Below the pieces are notes generated by a model that saw nothing but the letters and a program-made list of their open reading frames with translations, made no database searches and was not told the origin of the DNA. A stretch of 64,000 nt of DNA from an uncultured Clostridia bacterium (GTDB taxonomy: Bacteria; Bacillota; Clostridia; TANB77; CAG-508). Both the position numbers and the translations under genes were made by a program. Position 1 is the stretch's first letter, and every line of letters begins with the position of its first letter. The DNA lies in contig CANQYZ010000007.1 in the NCBI GenBank assembly GCA_947628215.1, positions 1-64,000 on the forward strand, written 5' to 3'. This document shows, in pieces, positions 10,177 to 20,708 of the stretch.

Positions 10177-11940
10177 TTACTCATTATCTAAATTATATTT
10201 TTCTCTTGCAGTATATGTTGTATGTAGAAGAGTATGAGCCTTGTGACCTCCAACTTCTCCTAAATAGTCATCATAAATTTTCTTAACTACTGGATTTTCA
10301 TGAGATTTTCTAATAGTACTCTTTTCATCAATTGTATATAAAGCTTTTGCTCTTTTTCCTCTAATATCAATTGTTGCTCTTTCTTTAGATGTTCTAATTG
10401 GTTGTCCACCACCCATTATACATCCACCAGGACAAGCCATTATTTCTACAAATTGATAATCTGCTTTTCCTGATTTAATTTCTTCCATTATAGTCTCTGC
10501 ATTTTTTAATCCAGATGCTACTACTACTTTTACTTTAGTACCATTTATATCAATTTCAGCTCTCTTAATTCCATCCATTCCACGTACAGCTTCAAAGTCT
10601 AATTTATCAAAAGATTTTCCTGTAAGTTTTTCTTGTACTGTACGAAGTGCAGCTTCCATAACTCCACCTGTAACTCCAAATATAGCACCAGCTCCTGTAG
10701 CTTCTCCCATTGGATCATCAAAAGTAGAATCTTCAAGATTTGTAAATTCAATATGAGCTTGTTTTATCATTCTTGCAAGTTCTCTAGTTGTTAGTACACT
10801 ATCTACATCATCAAATCCTGCACCTTGCATATTATCTCTTGTTCTTTCAAACTTCTTAGCAATACATGGCATTACAGATACTACATACATTTTAGATGGA
10901 TCTATATTCATCTTTTCTGCATAATAAGATTTTATTACTGCTCCAAACATTTGATGTGGAGATTTACAAGAAGATAAATGAGGAATTAATTCTGGATAAT
11001 TCATTTCAATAAATCTTACCCATCCTGGACTACAAGAAGTAATCATTGGAAGTGTTCCTTTATTTGAAAATCTCTCTAAGAATTCGTTTCCTTCTTCTAC
11101 TATTGTAAAATCTGCACCTGTATTTGTATCAAATACTTTATCAAATCCTAATAATTTTAGAGCTGTTACCATTTTTCCAGTAACATTTGTGCCTATCTCC
11201 ATTCCAAACTCTTCTCCAAGCGCTGCTCTTACAGCAGGAGCTGTTTGTACTACTACATAAGTATCTTTATCTCTTAATTTTCTCCAAACTTCAGCTGTAG
11301 AATCTTTTTCTTTTAAAGCTCCTGTTGGACAACTTTCAATACATTGTCCACAAAATGTACAATTTACATCATTTAAGCTCTTATTTTGAACTGTAGAAAT
11401 ACAAGATTCAAATCCTCTATTTATGCAATCAATAGCTCCTATTCCTTGTACTTTTTTACAAGTTGCAACACATCTTCTGCATAAAATACATTTATTAAAG
11501 TTTCTAACAATAGATGGAGATATATCATCTATTTCATGTTCATTTCTAACACCTTGATATTTTATATCATCTACATAAAATTCTTGAGCTAGTTTTTGAA
11601 GTTCACATGTTCCATTTCTAGAACAAGTTAAACATTCTCTATCATGGTTAGATAAAATTAAATCTAGTACTATTTTTCTAGCCTCTGTTACTTCTGGAGT
11701 ATCAGTTTTAACTACCATGCCTTCTGCTACTTTTTGAATACATGCTGTAGCAAATCCTCTTGCACCTTCAACATCTACTACGCACATTCTACAGTCTCCA
11801 ACTTCATTTATATCTTTCAAGAAACAAAGTGTTGGTATATCTATATTTACTTTTCTTGCAGCTTCTAGTATTGTTGTACCTTCTTCTACTTCTACTGGTA
11901 TATTATTTATTGTAAGGTGAACCATATTTTTATTAGACAT
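10177..11940 (-). CDS. hydA: [FeFe] hydrogenase catalytic subunit (HydA-like, bifurcating type)
   Basis: 2Fe-2S/4Fe-4S N-terminal clusters, TSCSPGWVRFIE, MPCIAKKFE, EIMACPGGCIMGGGQP. Confidence 0.95.
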   Translation of the reverse strand: MSNKNMVHLTINNIPVEVEEGTTILEAARKVNIDIPTLCFLKDINEVGDCRMCVVDVEGARGFATACIQKVAEGMVVKTDTPEVTEARKIVLDLILSNHDRECLTCSRNGTCELQKLAQEFYVDDIKYQGVRNEHEIDDISPSIVRNFNKCILCRRCVATCKKVQGIGAIDCINRGFESCISTVQNKSLNDVNCTFCGQCIESCPTGALKEKDSTAEVWRKLRDKDTYVVVQTAPAVRAALGEEFGMEIGTNVTGKMVTALKLLGFDKVFDTNTGADFTIVEEGNEFLERFSNKGTLPMITSCSPGWVRFIEMNYPELIPHLSSCKSPHQMFGAVIKSYYAEKMNIDPSKMYVVSVMPCIAKKFERTRDNMQGAGFDDVDSVLTTRELARMIKQAHIEFTNLEDSTFDDPMGEATGAGAIFGVTGGVMEAALRTVQEKLTGKSFDKLDFEAVRGMDGIKRAEIDINGTKVKVVVASGLKNAETIMEEIKSGKADYQFVEIMACPGGCIMGGGQPIRTSKERATIDIRGKRAKALYTIDEKSTIRKSHENPVVKKIYDDYLGEVGGHKAHTLLHTTYTAREKYNLDNE

Positions 11941-11954
11941 TTAAATTCTACCTC

Positions 11955-13817
11955 CTATCCATTTTTTATTGCCTTAAAGTGGCAGTTATTTAAACATACT
12001 CCACATTTAATACATTTTTCATTATCAATTTTATGAGGTTTTGTAACTTCTCCTGAAATTGCTCCTGCTGGGCAGTTTCTCTTACATAATCCACATCCTT
12101 TGCAAAGTTCTGGATCAATTACAAGTTTCATCATTGCTTTACATTCGCCAGCTCTACATTTCTTTTCTTTTACATGCTCTTCATATTCATCTCTAAAATA
12201 TCTTAAAGTACTAAGTACTGGGTTTGGAGCACTTTGTCCTAGTCCACAAACAGATGCTTTTTGAATACTAACAGCTAATTTTTCTAGATTTTCTATATCC
12301 TCTTCTTCACCTTTTCCAGATGTAATCTTTTCTAGTATTTCATACATTCTCTTTGTTCCGATTCTACAAGGTGTACATTTTCCACAAGACTCATCTACAG
12401 TAAATCCTAAGTAGAACTTAGCTAAATTTACCATACATTTTGAATCATCCATTACTATAAGTCCACCAGATCCCATCATAGAACCGATTTCTTTTAATGA
12501 CTCATATTCTATTGGTGTATCTAAATGTTCTTTTGGAATACATCCTCCAGATGGCCCTCCAGTTTGAGCAGCTTTGAAATCTCTTCCATTTGGAATTCCT
12601 CCACCTATATCATAAACGATTTCTCTTAAAGTAACTCCCATTGGAACTTCAACTAAACCAACATTTACTACATTTCCACCTAAAGCAAATACTTTAGTTC
12701 CTTTTGATTTTTCAGTTCCAATACTTGAATACCATTTAGCACCATTTAAAATTATCTTTGTAATATTTGCATATGTCTCAACATTGTTAATTAATGTAGG
12801 TTTACCCCAAAGTCCTGCATTTGCTGGGAATGGTGGTTTAAGTCTTGGCTGTCCACGTCTTCCTTCTATTGACTCTAAAAGTGCTGTCTCTTCACCACAT
12901 ACAAAAGCTCCTGCTCCAAGTCTTACTTCTAGATCAAAATTAAATCCTGTTCCCCATATATTTTTTCCAAGTATTCCATATTCTCTTGCACTATCTATAG
13001 CTGTTTGAAATCTTTGTACAGCAATTGGATATTCAGCTCTTACATATATGTAACCTTTATCAGCTCCAATAGCATATCCTGCTATCATCATAGCTTCTAC
13101 TACTGAATGAGGATCACCTTCTAGAATACTTCTATCCATAAATGCTCCTGGGTCTCCTTCATCAGCATTACATACTACATATTTTTGATCTCCTACTGCA
13201 TCTTTAGTAAATTGCCACTTCTTTCCTGTAGGGAATCCTGCTCCACCACGTCCTCTAAGTCCAGAATCTGAAATTTCTTTAATTACTTCATCAGGAGTCA
13301 TAGTTTTTAAAACTTTTTCTAATGCTTTATATCCATCAAAAGCAAAATATTCATCAATATTTTCTGGATCTATCATTCCACAGTTTTTAAGAGCAATTCT
13401 CATTTGTTTTTTATAGAATGTAAGTTCATCTAATTTTTTAACAGTTTTATTATCAATATCTTTGCAAAGTAATCTTTCAACAATTTCACCATTTTGAATA
13501 TGTTTTTCCACAATTTCTTCACAGTCTGTAGGTTTTACCATTGCGTAAAATACATCTTCTGGTCTAATTATTACTATTGGACCTTTTGCACAAAGTCCAA
13601 AACATCCAGTTTGAATAACTCTTACATTTTCTATATTTTTTTCTTTAATTATTTTTCTAAAGTTATTTAGTATATCAACTGATTTAGAAGATGTACAACC
13701 AGTACCATGACATACTAAGATATGTTTTTCTCTAGTATCTGCTTTTGTATTTACTCTTAAATCAAGTTCTTTTCTTTTCTCTTCTCTTATTTTATTTATT
13801 TCTTCTAAAGTCTTCAT
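11955..13817 (-). CDS. hydB: NuoF-like/HydB hydrogenase flavoprotein subunit
   Basis: SGLRGRGGAGFPTGKKW, CNADEGDPGAFMDRS, ESCGKCTPCRIGTKRM, C-terminal ferredoxin. Confidence 0.93.
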   Translation of the reverse strand: MKTLEEINKIREEKRKELDLRVNTKADTREKHILVCHGTGCTSSKSVDILNNFRKIIKEKNIENVRVIQTGCFGLCAKGPIVIIRPEDVFYAMVKPTDCEEIVEKHIQNGEIVERLLCKDIDNKTVKKLDELTFYKKQMRIALKNCGMIDPENIDEYFAFDGYKALEKVLKTMTPDEVIKEISDSGLRGRGGAGFPTGKKWQFTKDAVGDQKYVVCNADEGDPGAFMDRSILEGDPHSVVEAMMIAGYAIGADKGYIYVRAEYPIAVQRFQTAIDSAREYGILGKNIWGTGFNFDLEVRLGAGAFVCGEETALLESIEGRRGQPRLKPPFPANAGLWGKPTLINNVETYANITKIILNGAKWYSSIGTEKSKGTKVFALGGNVVNVGLVEVPMGVTLREIVYDIGGGIPNGRDFKAAQTGGPSGGCIPKEHLDTPIEYESLKEIGSMMGSGGLIVMDDSKCMVNLAKFYLGFTVDESCGKCTPCRIGTKRMYEILEKITSGKGEEEDIENLEKLAVSIQKASVCGLGQSAPNPVLSTLRYFRDEYEEHVKEKKCRAGECKAMMKLVIDPELCKGCGLCKRNCPAGAISGEVTKPHKIDNEKCIKCGVCLNNCHFKAIKNG

Positions 13818-13831
13818 GAATTTCCTCCTTT

Positions 13832-14326
13832 CTATTCTTTCATTATCTTATCTAGTACTTCGTCAAACATCTTTACAGTTGCTTTTCCATAAACTTCTCC
13901 ATTTACTGTAAAGACAGGAGCTAAGCCACATGCTCCTATACATCTTGTAGCTTCCAAAGAAAACATTCCATCTTTGCTAGTCTCTCCGACATCAATTCCA
14001 AGTCTTTCTTTTGCCCTATCTAATATTCTCTCAGAACCTTTAACAAAGCATGCAGTACCAAGGCATATTGCTATATGATTTTTTCCTTTTGGTTTTAAAG
14101 TAAATCTTGAATAAAAAGTAATTACACCATATATTTCTGCCATTGGGATATTTAAATATTCTGATATTGCACTTTGAGCTTTTGAAGGAACATATCCGTA
14201 ATAATTTTGTACTTCATTTAATATTTGAATTAAATTACTTTTGTCTTGTACATACTTTTCAAGTATTTCTTTTAATTTTGGATCTACTCCATTATGGTCG
14301 CATCCTGAGCATTTTTTCTCTTCCAT
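13832..14326 (-). CDS. hydC: NuoE-like/HydC 2Fe-2S subunit
   Basis: EIYGVITFYSRFTLKPKGKNHIAICLGTACFVKGS...CIGACGLAPVF. Confidence 0.93.
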   Translation of the reverse strand: MEEKKCSGCDHNGVDPKLKEILEKYVQDKSNLIQILNEVQNYYGYVPSKAQSAISEYLNIPMAEIYGVITFYSRFTLKPKGKNHIAICLGTACFVKGSERILDRAKERLGIDVGETSKDGMFSLEATRCIGACGLAPVFTVNGEVYGKATVKMFDEVLDKIMKE

Positions 14327-14597
14327 AGATACCTCCTAAATTTATTGTATTTTTTTATTTTTAACTTATAACTAAAATTCTATTTTTCGACAAAATTATC
14401 TACTTGCATTATAAAGGTTATTTTGTATATTCGCAAGATAATTTTTAAAACTACTAAAAATTTTTAAAATTACTAAAATTATCTGTTTTTTCAATTGTTT
14501 ACTATATTTCTTTTTAAACTTTAAGCAAAATAAAAATAGGAAATACTTATAATAAAAAAGTTTTCCTATTTTAGATTTTTATTTTTAATTTAATTTT

Positions 14598-15383
14598 TTA
14601 TGTTACATCTTCACTATAAATTCTAGAAATTTCTTTTTTAGTCTGTTCTATTTGTTTAGTAACTCCTTGCAAAGTAGCACATACTTCTATTATTTTTAGT
14701 TCACAATTCTTTTTTATTCTATCTAAACTTTCTTTTCTATAGTTTTCTATTAATTCTTTATATTTCTTCTTTCCTGAAAATTTATTAAAAAATAATCTTC
14801 TTAATTTTGTAAAAATATTTTCCTTGTAAACTTCTAAACCGAAAAAATCATTTTTAAACACATCATTTATATCTATCTCAAGATTTTCTGCACACCATTT
14901 ACTTCTCTCTAAACACTCATCTACAATTACTGAATAATTTAATTTCTTTTTAGCACATGCTAAAATTACTTTCTCTATTTCATTTTTTTCTTCTTCACTT
15001 TTTTCTTCTGTATCCCTTTGATTTACTAAATTTATAATATTTCCAACTGCAATTTTTTGATTACTCATTGCAATTTGCATATTTCTAAAAACATTAATAA
15101 ATAAATTGTTATAAGCTGAAACTATTTTTTCCATACTATTTTCATATTGAGTTTTATTAATCTCAATTTCTTTTTCAAATTTTGCAGTATCTTGACTATA
15201 AAACTTTGCTTGTGAATTAAAAAATTCATCTAATTCTTTTAGTTTTTTTGACTTTAATTCTTCTATATTTTTTTCATATATTGCAAATTCTGCCATGCAA
15301 AGTTCTTTTTCTGTTTCATCAATTTCTTTTATATTATCGCAAATTTTTCCACAGATTTCATTTCTATCCATCTTAATCTCCAA
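14598..15383 (-). CDS. hypothetical coiled-coil protein
   Basis: ORF. Confidence 0.6.
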   Translation of the reverse strand: MEIKMDRNEICGKICDNIKEIDETEKELCMAEFAIYEKNIEELKSKKLKELDEFFNSQAKFYSQDTAKFEKEIEINKTQYENSMEKIVSAYNNLFINVFRNMQIAMSNQKIAVGNIINLVNQRDTEEKSEEEKNEIEKVILACAKKKLNYSVIVDECLERSKWCAENLEIDINDVFKNDFFGLEVYKENIFTKLRRLFFNKFSGKKKYKELIENYRKESLDRIKKNCELKIIEVCATLQGVTKQIEQTKKEISRIYSEDVT

Positions 15384-15400
15384 TCTTAAAAAATAATAGA

Positions 15401-15838
15401 TTATCTACTAAATTTATCATCAACATAATCTTGAAACTTTCTTCCTGTTTTCTTAATTCCAACTTCTGCACCTTCTAAAGCTGGACTTATGATAGAACGT
15501 GTAACTCCTCTTGTGACTCTTGCACCCATTTCGACAATATCATTTATCTCATCTAACATTCCCTTCCAGTCTTTTCCTGCAACAGTTTTATCATATAAAT
15601 ATTTTGCTCCAACAGCAGAAATAAGTCCTATTCCAACAGTTGGTATCATAACTCCTGCAGCTAATATTCCAGTACCTGCTACAATTTTTTGAAGTCCTCT
15701 ATTTCTTGCTATTGCATGTATTGTTCTAACTCCTCCAACACCTGCAAGTTCAACTCCTTTTCCGAGTCCTTTTAGAGTATATTTGCCCGTATTTTTAGCA
15801 ATTCCTTTTATTACTTTTTTTGCTTTACTATCTGCCAT
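15401..15838 (-). CDS. hypothetical protein with Gly-rich hydrophobic segment
   Basis: ORF. Confidence 0.6.
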   Translation of the reverse strand: MADSKAKKVIKGIAKNTGKYTLKGLGKGVELAGVGGVRTIHAIARNRGLQKIVAGTGILAAGVMIPTVGIGLISAVGAKYLYDKTVAGKDWKGMLDEINDIVEMGARVTRGVTRSIISPALEGAEVGIKKTGRKFQDYVDDKFSR

Positions 15839-15851
15839 TTTACTCTCCTTT

Positions 15852-16019
15852 TTATTTTATTATTTGTGAAATATAATCATTTTGCTCTTTTGTAAGTATT
15901 TCATATCTTCTATCTAATCTGTCTACATATTCTTCAAGTTCTAATCTATCTGTTTTTTCAATATCAATATTTCTTCCATCGATATGAATACTTCCATACT
16001 TTCCATCAGTAAAAAGCAT
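15852..16019 (-). CDS. small hypothetical protein (55 aa)
   Basis: minus frame MLFTDGKYGSIHIDGRNIDIEKTDRLELEEYVDRLDRRYEILTKEQNDYISQIIK, between adjacent genes. Confidence 0.55.
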   Translation of the reverse strand: MLFTDGKYGSIHIDGRNIDIEKTDRLELEEYVDRLDRRYEILTKEQNDYISQIIK

Positions 16020-16031
16020 ACTTTTTCTCCT

Positions 16032-16649
16032 TTACATAAAATTATATCCTTCTATACAATCAGAACTATTATTGTTTTCTAGGCTGTCTAATTCATCTAA
16101 ACATTTTGTAGCTTCAAAGAATTCATCTTTTGCTCTTATATCTTCATCTAGTTTTTTCTCAAAGCCTTCTTTTGCAACTTCTAAAAATTGTCTTGCCATT
16201 TCATAGTTTTGCTCAAGATATTTTCCTTCCATAAAAACCTTAGCAACCCTTAATAATACTTCTGGATATTTATATATTTCATCTTGTGATTTTACAAGAT
16301 TGTATGATTCTACATAATATTCAATAGCTTTTCTTTCATCTTTTTTTACACCAAGTCCATCTATATATAAATCTCCTAATTTGTATAGAGAGTTTATATC
16401 TCCATGAGTTACTCCTAGCTTAAAATATACTCTGGCCTTAGCATAATCTCTTATAACACCTTTTCCATCAAAATAACAACATCCGATTCTTGTAATAGCA
16501 TTTGCATTTCCCATAGCTGCACTTAATCTATAATATTCAACAGCATCTTCGTATTCTTCGTCATTATATAACATATTTGCCTTTTCATACATCATTTCAT
16601 TATTACCACTTTTTATATCGTCTATACATTCTGTTCCGAATAATTCCAT
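16032..16649 (-). CDS. Sel1-like repeat protein
   Basis: YYRLSAAMGNANAITRIGCCYFDGKGVIRDYAKARVYFKLGVTHGDINSLYKLGDLYIDGLGV. Confidence 0.85.
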   Translation of the reverse strand: MELFGTECIDDIKSGNNEMMYEKANMLYNDEEYEDAVEYYRLSAAMGNANAITRIGCCYFDGKGVIRDYAKARVYFKLGVTHGDINSLYKLGDLYIDGLGVKKDERKAIEYYVESYNLVKSQDEIYKYPEVLLRVAKVFMEGKYLEQNYEMARQFLEVAKEGFEKKLDEDIRAKDEFFEATKCLDELDSLENNNSSDCIEGYNFM

Positions 16650-16911
16650 TTAATTTTGTCCACCTCTTGACTATTTATGTTTTATAGATTTAGTTTTTTA
16701 TCTTTTTTAACATTTTTTATTATATTCTATAGAATTTAAATAATCAAACATATTTATTTTACATATTTTTAACATTTTTTTAAAATTTGTAACTTAAAGT
16801 TAATTTATACTAATTTAAAACACCTCTAAAATTCTTATTTTGTTTATTTTTATTAATATTTATCTTATAATAAAATATGAAAATAAAGAAAAAATTAAAA
16901 AGGAGAATTTT

Positions 16912-17328
16912 ATGTTTTTTAATAAAATAATTCCAGAACTTTCTGTAAAGAATTTAGAAAAAAGTATTAATTTTTATAAATTAATTGGATTTAAAATAGA
17001 ATATGAAAGAAAAGAAAATAAATTTGTATTTCTATCTATGGGAGAAATAGAGTTTATGCTTCAAGAAATTGAAGAAAAAAATAAATGGGATATAGCACCT
17101 TTAGAATACCCTTTTGGAAGGGGAATTAATTTTCAATTAGAAGTAGATAATGTAGATAAAATTTATAATACTTTAAAGAAGAATAATTATGAAATTGCTT
17201 TTGAGATAGAAGAAAATTGGTATAGACAAAATAATCTTTTACTCGGAAATAAAGAATTCCTAGTAAAAGATCCAGATGGATATTTATTACGTTTTTCAGA
17301 AGATTTAGGAGAAAAAGATATTATTTAA
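16912..17328 (+). CDS. VOC/glyoxalase family protein (probable start MFFNKIIPELSV)
   Basis: ELSVKNLEKSINFYKLIGFKIEYER...KDPDGYLLRF; RBS aaaggaga. Confidence 0.85.
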   Translation: MFFNKIIPELSVKNLEKSINFYKLIGFKIEYERKENKFVFLSMGEIEFMLQEIEEKNKWDIAPLEYPFGRGINFQLEVDNVDKIYNTLKKNNYEIAFEIEENWYRQNNLLLGNKEFLVKDPDGYLLRFSEDLGEKDII

Positions 17329-18005
17329 TTTTTCTCTAAAATCTTCCAGCTTCCTGTTTTTTCAGGATAAATCTCAAAAGTCATCTCTTCTTTTGAGATA
17401 GGATGTTTAAAGCTTAATGAATATGCAAAAAGGCATATCTGCTTTCCCCTTCCCCTTGTTCCATATTTTTGATCGCCATATATACTATGTCCTCTTGATG
17501 CAAATTGAACTCTTATTTGATGATGTCTTCCTGTATGAAGATTAACTTTTACTAAAGATAAGTTTGTTTCTTCATTATATTTTATAACTTCATAATCTAA
17601 AGAGGCTTTTTTTGCATTTTTATTTTTTTCGTCTGTAACTTTACTTAAATTAGTCTTTTCATTTTTTACAAGATAGTCCTCAAAAACACCTTTTTCATTT
17701 TCCATTTTTCCATCTACTATTACAAGATATCTTTTAGAAAATTCTTTATTTCTAACTCCTTCACTTAGTCTGGAAGCTGCTTTTGATGTCTTTGCAAAAA
17801 CCATAACACCACCTACTGGTCTGTCTAATCTATGTACAAGTCCAAGATAGGCATCACCTTTTTTATTATATTTTTTAATTAAATACTCTTTTATAATAGA
17901 TAACATATCTTTATCACCAGTTTTATCACCTTGTGAAGGTATATTTGCAGGTTTTTCTACTACTATTATATGATTATCTTCAAACAATACTTTTAAATTT
18001 TCCAT
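17325..18005 (-). CDS. RluA/RluD-family pseudouridine synthase
   Basis: GLVHRLDRPVGGVMVFAKTSKAA, HTGRHHQIRVQF. Confidence 0.92.
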   Translation of the reverse strand: MENLKVLFEDNHIIVVEKPANIPSQGDKTGDKDMLSIIKEYLIKKYNKKGDAYLGLVHRLDRPVGGVMVFAKTSKAASRLSEGVRNKEFSKRYLVIVDGKMENEKGVFEDYLVKNEKTNLSKVTDEKNKNAKKASLDYEVIKYNEETNLSLVKVNLHTGRHHQIRVQFASRGHSIYGDQKYGTRGRGKQICLFAYSLSFKHPISKEEMTFEIYPEKTGSWKILEKN

Positions 18006-18016
18006 ATTCTATTTCC

Positions 18017-18877
18017 TTAATTTTCCCATTTTCCATATATTCCACAAGGAAGTACTAACTTTGAATTTGTCATAGGAAGGCCTATTTCTCCAGAAGTTAT
18101 ATTTCCACCTTTATTTTTTAAGTTTAAGTATAATATATTTTCGAGTACTTTAGATGATATACCTGTTGTATAAGAGTTTATTAAGAAAAATAATGGTTTA
18201 TCAGATAAAACTTTTGTGCATAATTCTACAAGTTCATTTATATTATTTTCAAATTGCCATACTTCTCCATTTTTTCCTCTTCCATATGAAGGTGGATCCA
18301 TAATTATTGCATCATATTTGTTTCCTCTTCTAATTTCTCTTCCTACAAATTTTATTACATCATCTACTATAAATCTAATAGGCTTATCAATAAGTCCTGA
18401 ACTTTCTACATTTTCTTTTGCCCAAAGAGTCATACCTTTTGAACTATCCACATGACATACAGAAGCCCCAGCAGAAAGGCAAGCTACACTTGCTCCTCCT
18501 GTATAAGCAAATAGATTTAATACTTTTATCTCTCTTTTTGCATTTTTTATTTTGTCTATCATATAATCCCAATTTACTGCTTGCTCTGGGAATAATCCTG
18601 TATGTTTGAATCCCATTGGTTTTATATTAAATGTTAAATCTTTATATTTTACTTTCCAACTTTCAGGAAGTTTTTTATTATATTTCCATGCTCCACCGCC
18701 ACTACTACTTCTTTCATATCTAGCATTTGCCATGTTCCATTTATTTGGAAAACTTTTATTTTTCCAAATAATTTGTGGATCAGGTCTTATTAAATAAATG
18801 TTACCCCATCTTTCTAGTTTTTCTCCATCTGCCATATCTATTATTTCATAATCTTCCCACTTATTTGCTATGTTCAT
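18017..18877 (-). CDS. class I SAM-dependent rRNA methyltransferase-like
   Basis: VLNLFAYTGGASVACLSAGASVCHVDSSKGMTLWAKENV...IIMDPPSYGRG. Confidence 0.87.
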   Translation of the reverse strand: MNIANKWEDYEIIDMADGEKLERWGNIYLIRPDPQIIWKNKSFPNKWNMANARYERSSSGGGAWKYNKKLPESWKVKYKDLTFNIKPMGFKHTGLFPEQAVNWDYMIDKIKNAKREIKVLNLFAYTGGASVACLSAGASVCHVDSSKGMTLWAKENVESSGLIDKPIRFIVDDVIKFVGREIRRGNKYDAIIMDPPSYGRGKNGEVWQFENNINELVELCTKVLSDKPLFFLINSYTTGISSKVLENILYLNLKNKGGNITSGEIGLPMTNSKLVLPCGIYGKWEN

Positions 18878-18882
18878 AATAA

Positions 18883-19746
18883 TTAGCTCCTACTTTCTAA
18901 ATATTTAATAGTATCATCTATACTTTTCTTTGGTGTTGATGCTCCTGCCATTACACCAATTTTATTAAAATTACTAAAATCTATATCTTTTAATTCTTCT
19001 TTTGTTTCTATATGTATAGCCTTTGTATTTTTGCTAGATATATCATATAGTTTTCTTGTATTTGAGCTATTTTTTCCACCGATTATCACCATAAAATCTA
19101 CTTCTTTTGAAATATTTTCTGTTTCTTTTTGTCTTAATTCAGTTGCTGTGCATATACTATTATAAACTTCTATATCTATATCTTTATTTTCTATATTTTC
19201 TTTTATCTTTTCTACTAAGTCATCAAATTTTTTAAGTGAAAAAGTAGTTTGAGATAAAATAAATAAACTTTTTTTATTTGACTTTCTTAAAGAATCTATA
19301 GCATTTTTTATATCATCTTCTGTTTCTATTACAAAAATGCTTTCTTCATCTGCAAAGCTTTTTGTTCCAATTATCTCTGGGTGATACTTCTCACCAAGTA
19401 AAAATATAAATTTTCCATCATTATTTTTATGCTCTAATATATCATGAAGTGCTAATACTTTTGGGCAAGTAAAATCATGTATTTCCAATTTTTTTTCTTT
19501 TGCTCTAATATAAGACATTTTTGTCATACCATGTGCTCTAAATATTACCTTTGAAGAATCCTTAACCTCTTCTATATTTTCTTTTACTTTAAGTCCTTTA
19601 GCTTCTAATTCTTCCATAACTTGTTTATTATGAGTAAGTTCACCTATGCAAAAAATTTCTGTATTATCTAATAATTTTTCTGTATTTTCTACCGCTCTTG
19701 TTATTCCCATGCAAAATCCTGCCATTTTTCCAACTACTATTTCCAC
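18883..19746 (-). CDS. ispH: 4-hydroxy-3-methylbut-2-enyl diphosphate reductase
   Basis: GFCMGITRAVENTEKLL...RAHGMTK...TCPKVLALHDI...IIGGKNSSNTRKLYDI. Confidence 0.93.
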   Translation of the reverse strand: MEIVVGKMAGFCMGITRAVENTEKLLDNTEIFCIGELTHNKQVMEELEAKGLKVKENIEEVKDSSKVIFRAHGMTKMSYIRAKEKKLEIHDFTCPKVLALHDILEHKNNDGKFIFLLGEKYHPEIIGTKSFADEESIFVIETEDDIKNAIDSLRKSNKKSLFILSQTTFSLKKFDDLVEKIKENIENKDIDIEVYNSICTATELRQKETENISKEVDFMVIIGGKNSSNTRKLYDISSKNTKAIHIETKEELKDIDFSNFNKIGVMAGASTPKKSIDDTIKYLESRS

Positions 19747-20072
19747 TATAGATACCTCAATTTTCTTTTACAGCATACTTAACATTTTCACAAAAGTGTA
19801 TATTAAAAAGCAATTAACTATTGCACATAAAAAAGTAAAAAATACTGTAAATTTTATAAATTTTTTCTTCATTTTGTAATTTCCTCCAAAACTTTTTCTC
19901 CTACTATTTATATATTCTTAAATTTTAGAAGTTATTACAAAAACCATGTTTATTTTATCATACTTTTTCCCTTTATTTCAACAAAAAATGCAATAAAAAA
20001 AGGGCAGTTATCTGAACAGCTTCAGACACTTACCCTGTTTTAGACTCACAGTTGACTTAAGGCTAGTGATAC

Positions 20073-20612
20073 TCAGCCTTTCGGCGAGCTTTCTCTTTTA
20101 CCCTTTTGCCCTTGACTGACCTTCTTGGCCAGGAGAGCTGCAAGGATAATTGCAACATCGATGGATATCATGATTACCACGTTCGTCGGACTCTTGAATA
20201 TGGCGACGCCCATTTCGGTAAAGTCCTTTGTGCAGTCAATCATAACCTCCACCATGAATACGCACACATCGACGACAAGCATTGTAGATACTACCAGCGC
20301 GGCCATTCTACCTTTTCTTATCTTTGTCACGTCAATCGCATGCGCACTTTTAAGAGAATTCACCACAAACAGGATGCCAAAGATTGCAACGACATCGTAG
20401 ATTACGATATCGAGCACACGTCCGCTCCCTGTCTCGGTGATTACAGCACCAATGATTTTTCCCATCTGCTGATGGTTTATCACGATGCTGGCGATCAAAC
20501 CGCCTACCATGTCAACGAAAACCAGCAGTGCAGCCAGAGTCAGCACCCAGCTTAAACTGCCTTTGAAACTACTGTTAAAGCTTTTCCTTGTTCTCAATTT
20601 TTCAACCTCCAT
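20073..20612 (-). CDS. hypothetical 4-5 TM protein, GC-richer cassette A
   Basis: ORF with distinct composition, own promoter (TTATAAT) and terminator; start may be a downstream TTG after GGAGGTTG. Confidence 0.65.
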   Translation of the reverse strand: MEVEKLRTRKSFNSSFKGSLSWVLTLAALLVFVDMVGGLIASIVINHQQMGKIIGAVITETGSGRVLDIVIYDVVAIFGILFVVNSLKSAHAIDVTKIRKGRMAALVVSTMLVVDVCVFMVEVMIDCTKDFTEMGVAIFKSPTNVVIMISIDVAIILAALLAKKVSQGQKGKRESSPKG

Positions 20613-20708
20613 ATTGTCTTTAAGGAAAGCCTTATAGCCATCTGCGACTCTGTTTTTATTATAACATACTTATTTTTCTATTTCAAATTATGTTAATTAT
20701 ATTTATAA

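Noticed and set aside
12784-13008. Antisense ORFs inside long genes (e.g. 12784..13008, 44154..44450, 60201..60443, 20106..20555)
   Set aside because: They are shadows of well-supported genes on the opposite strand.
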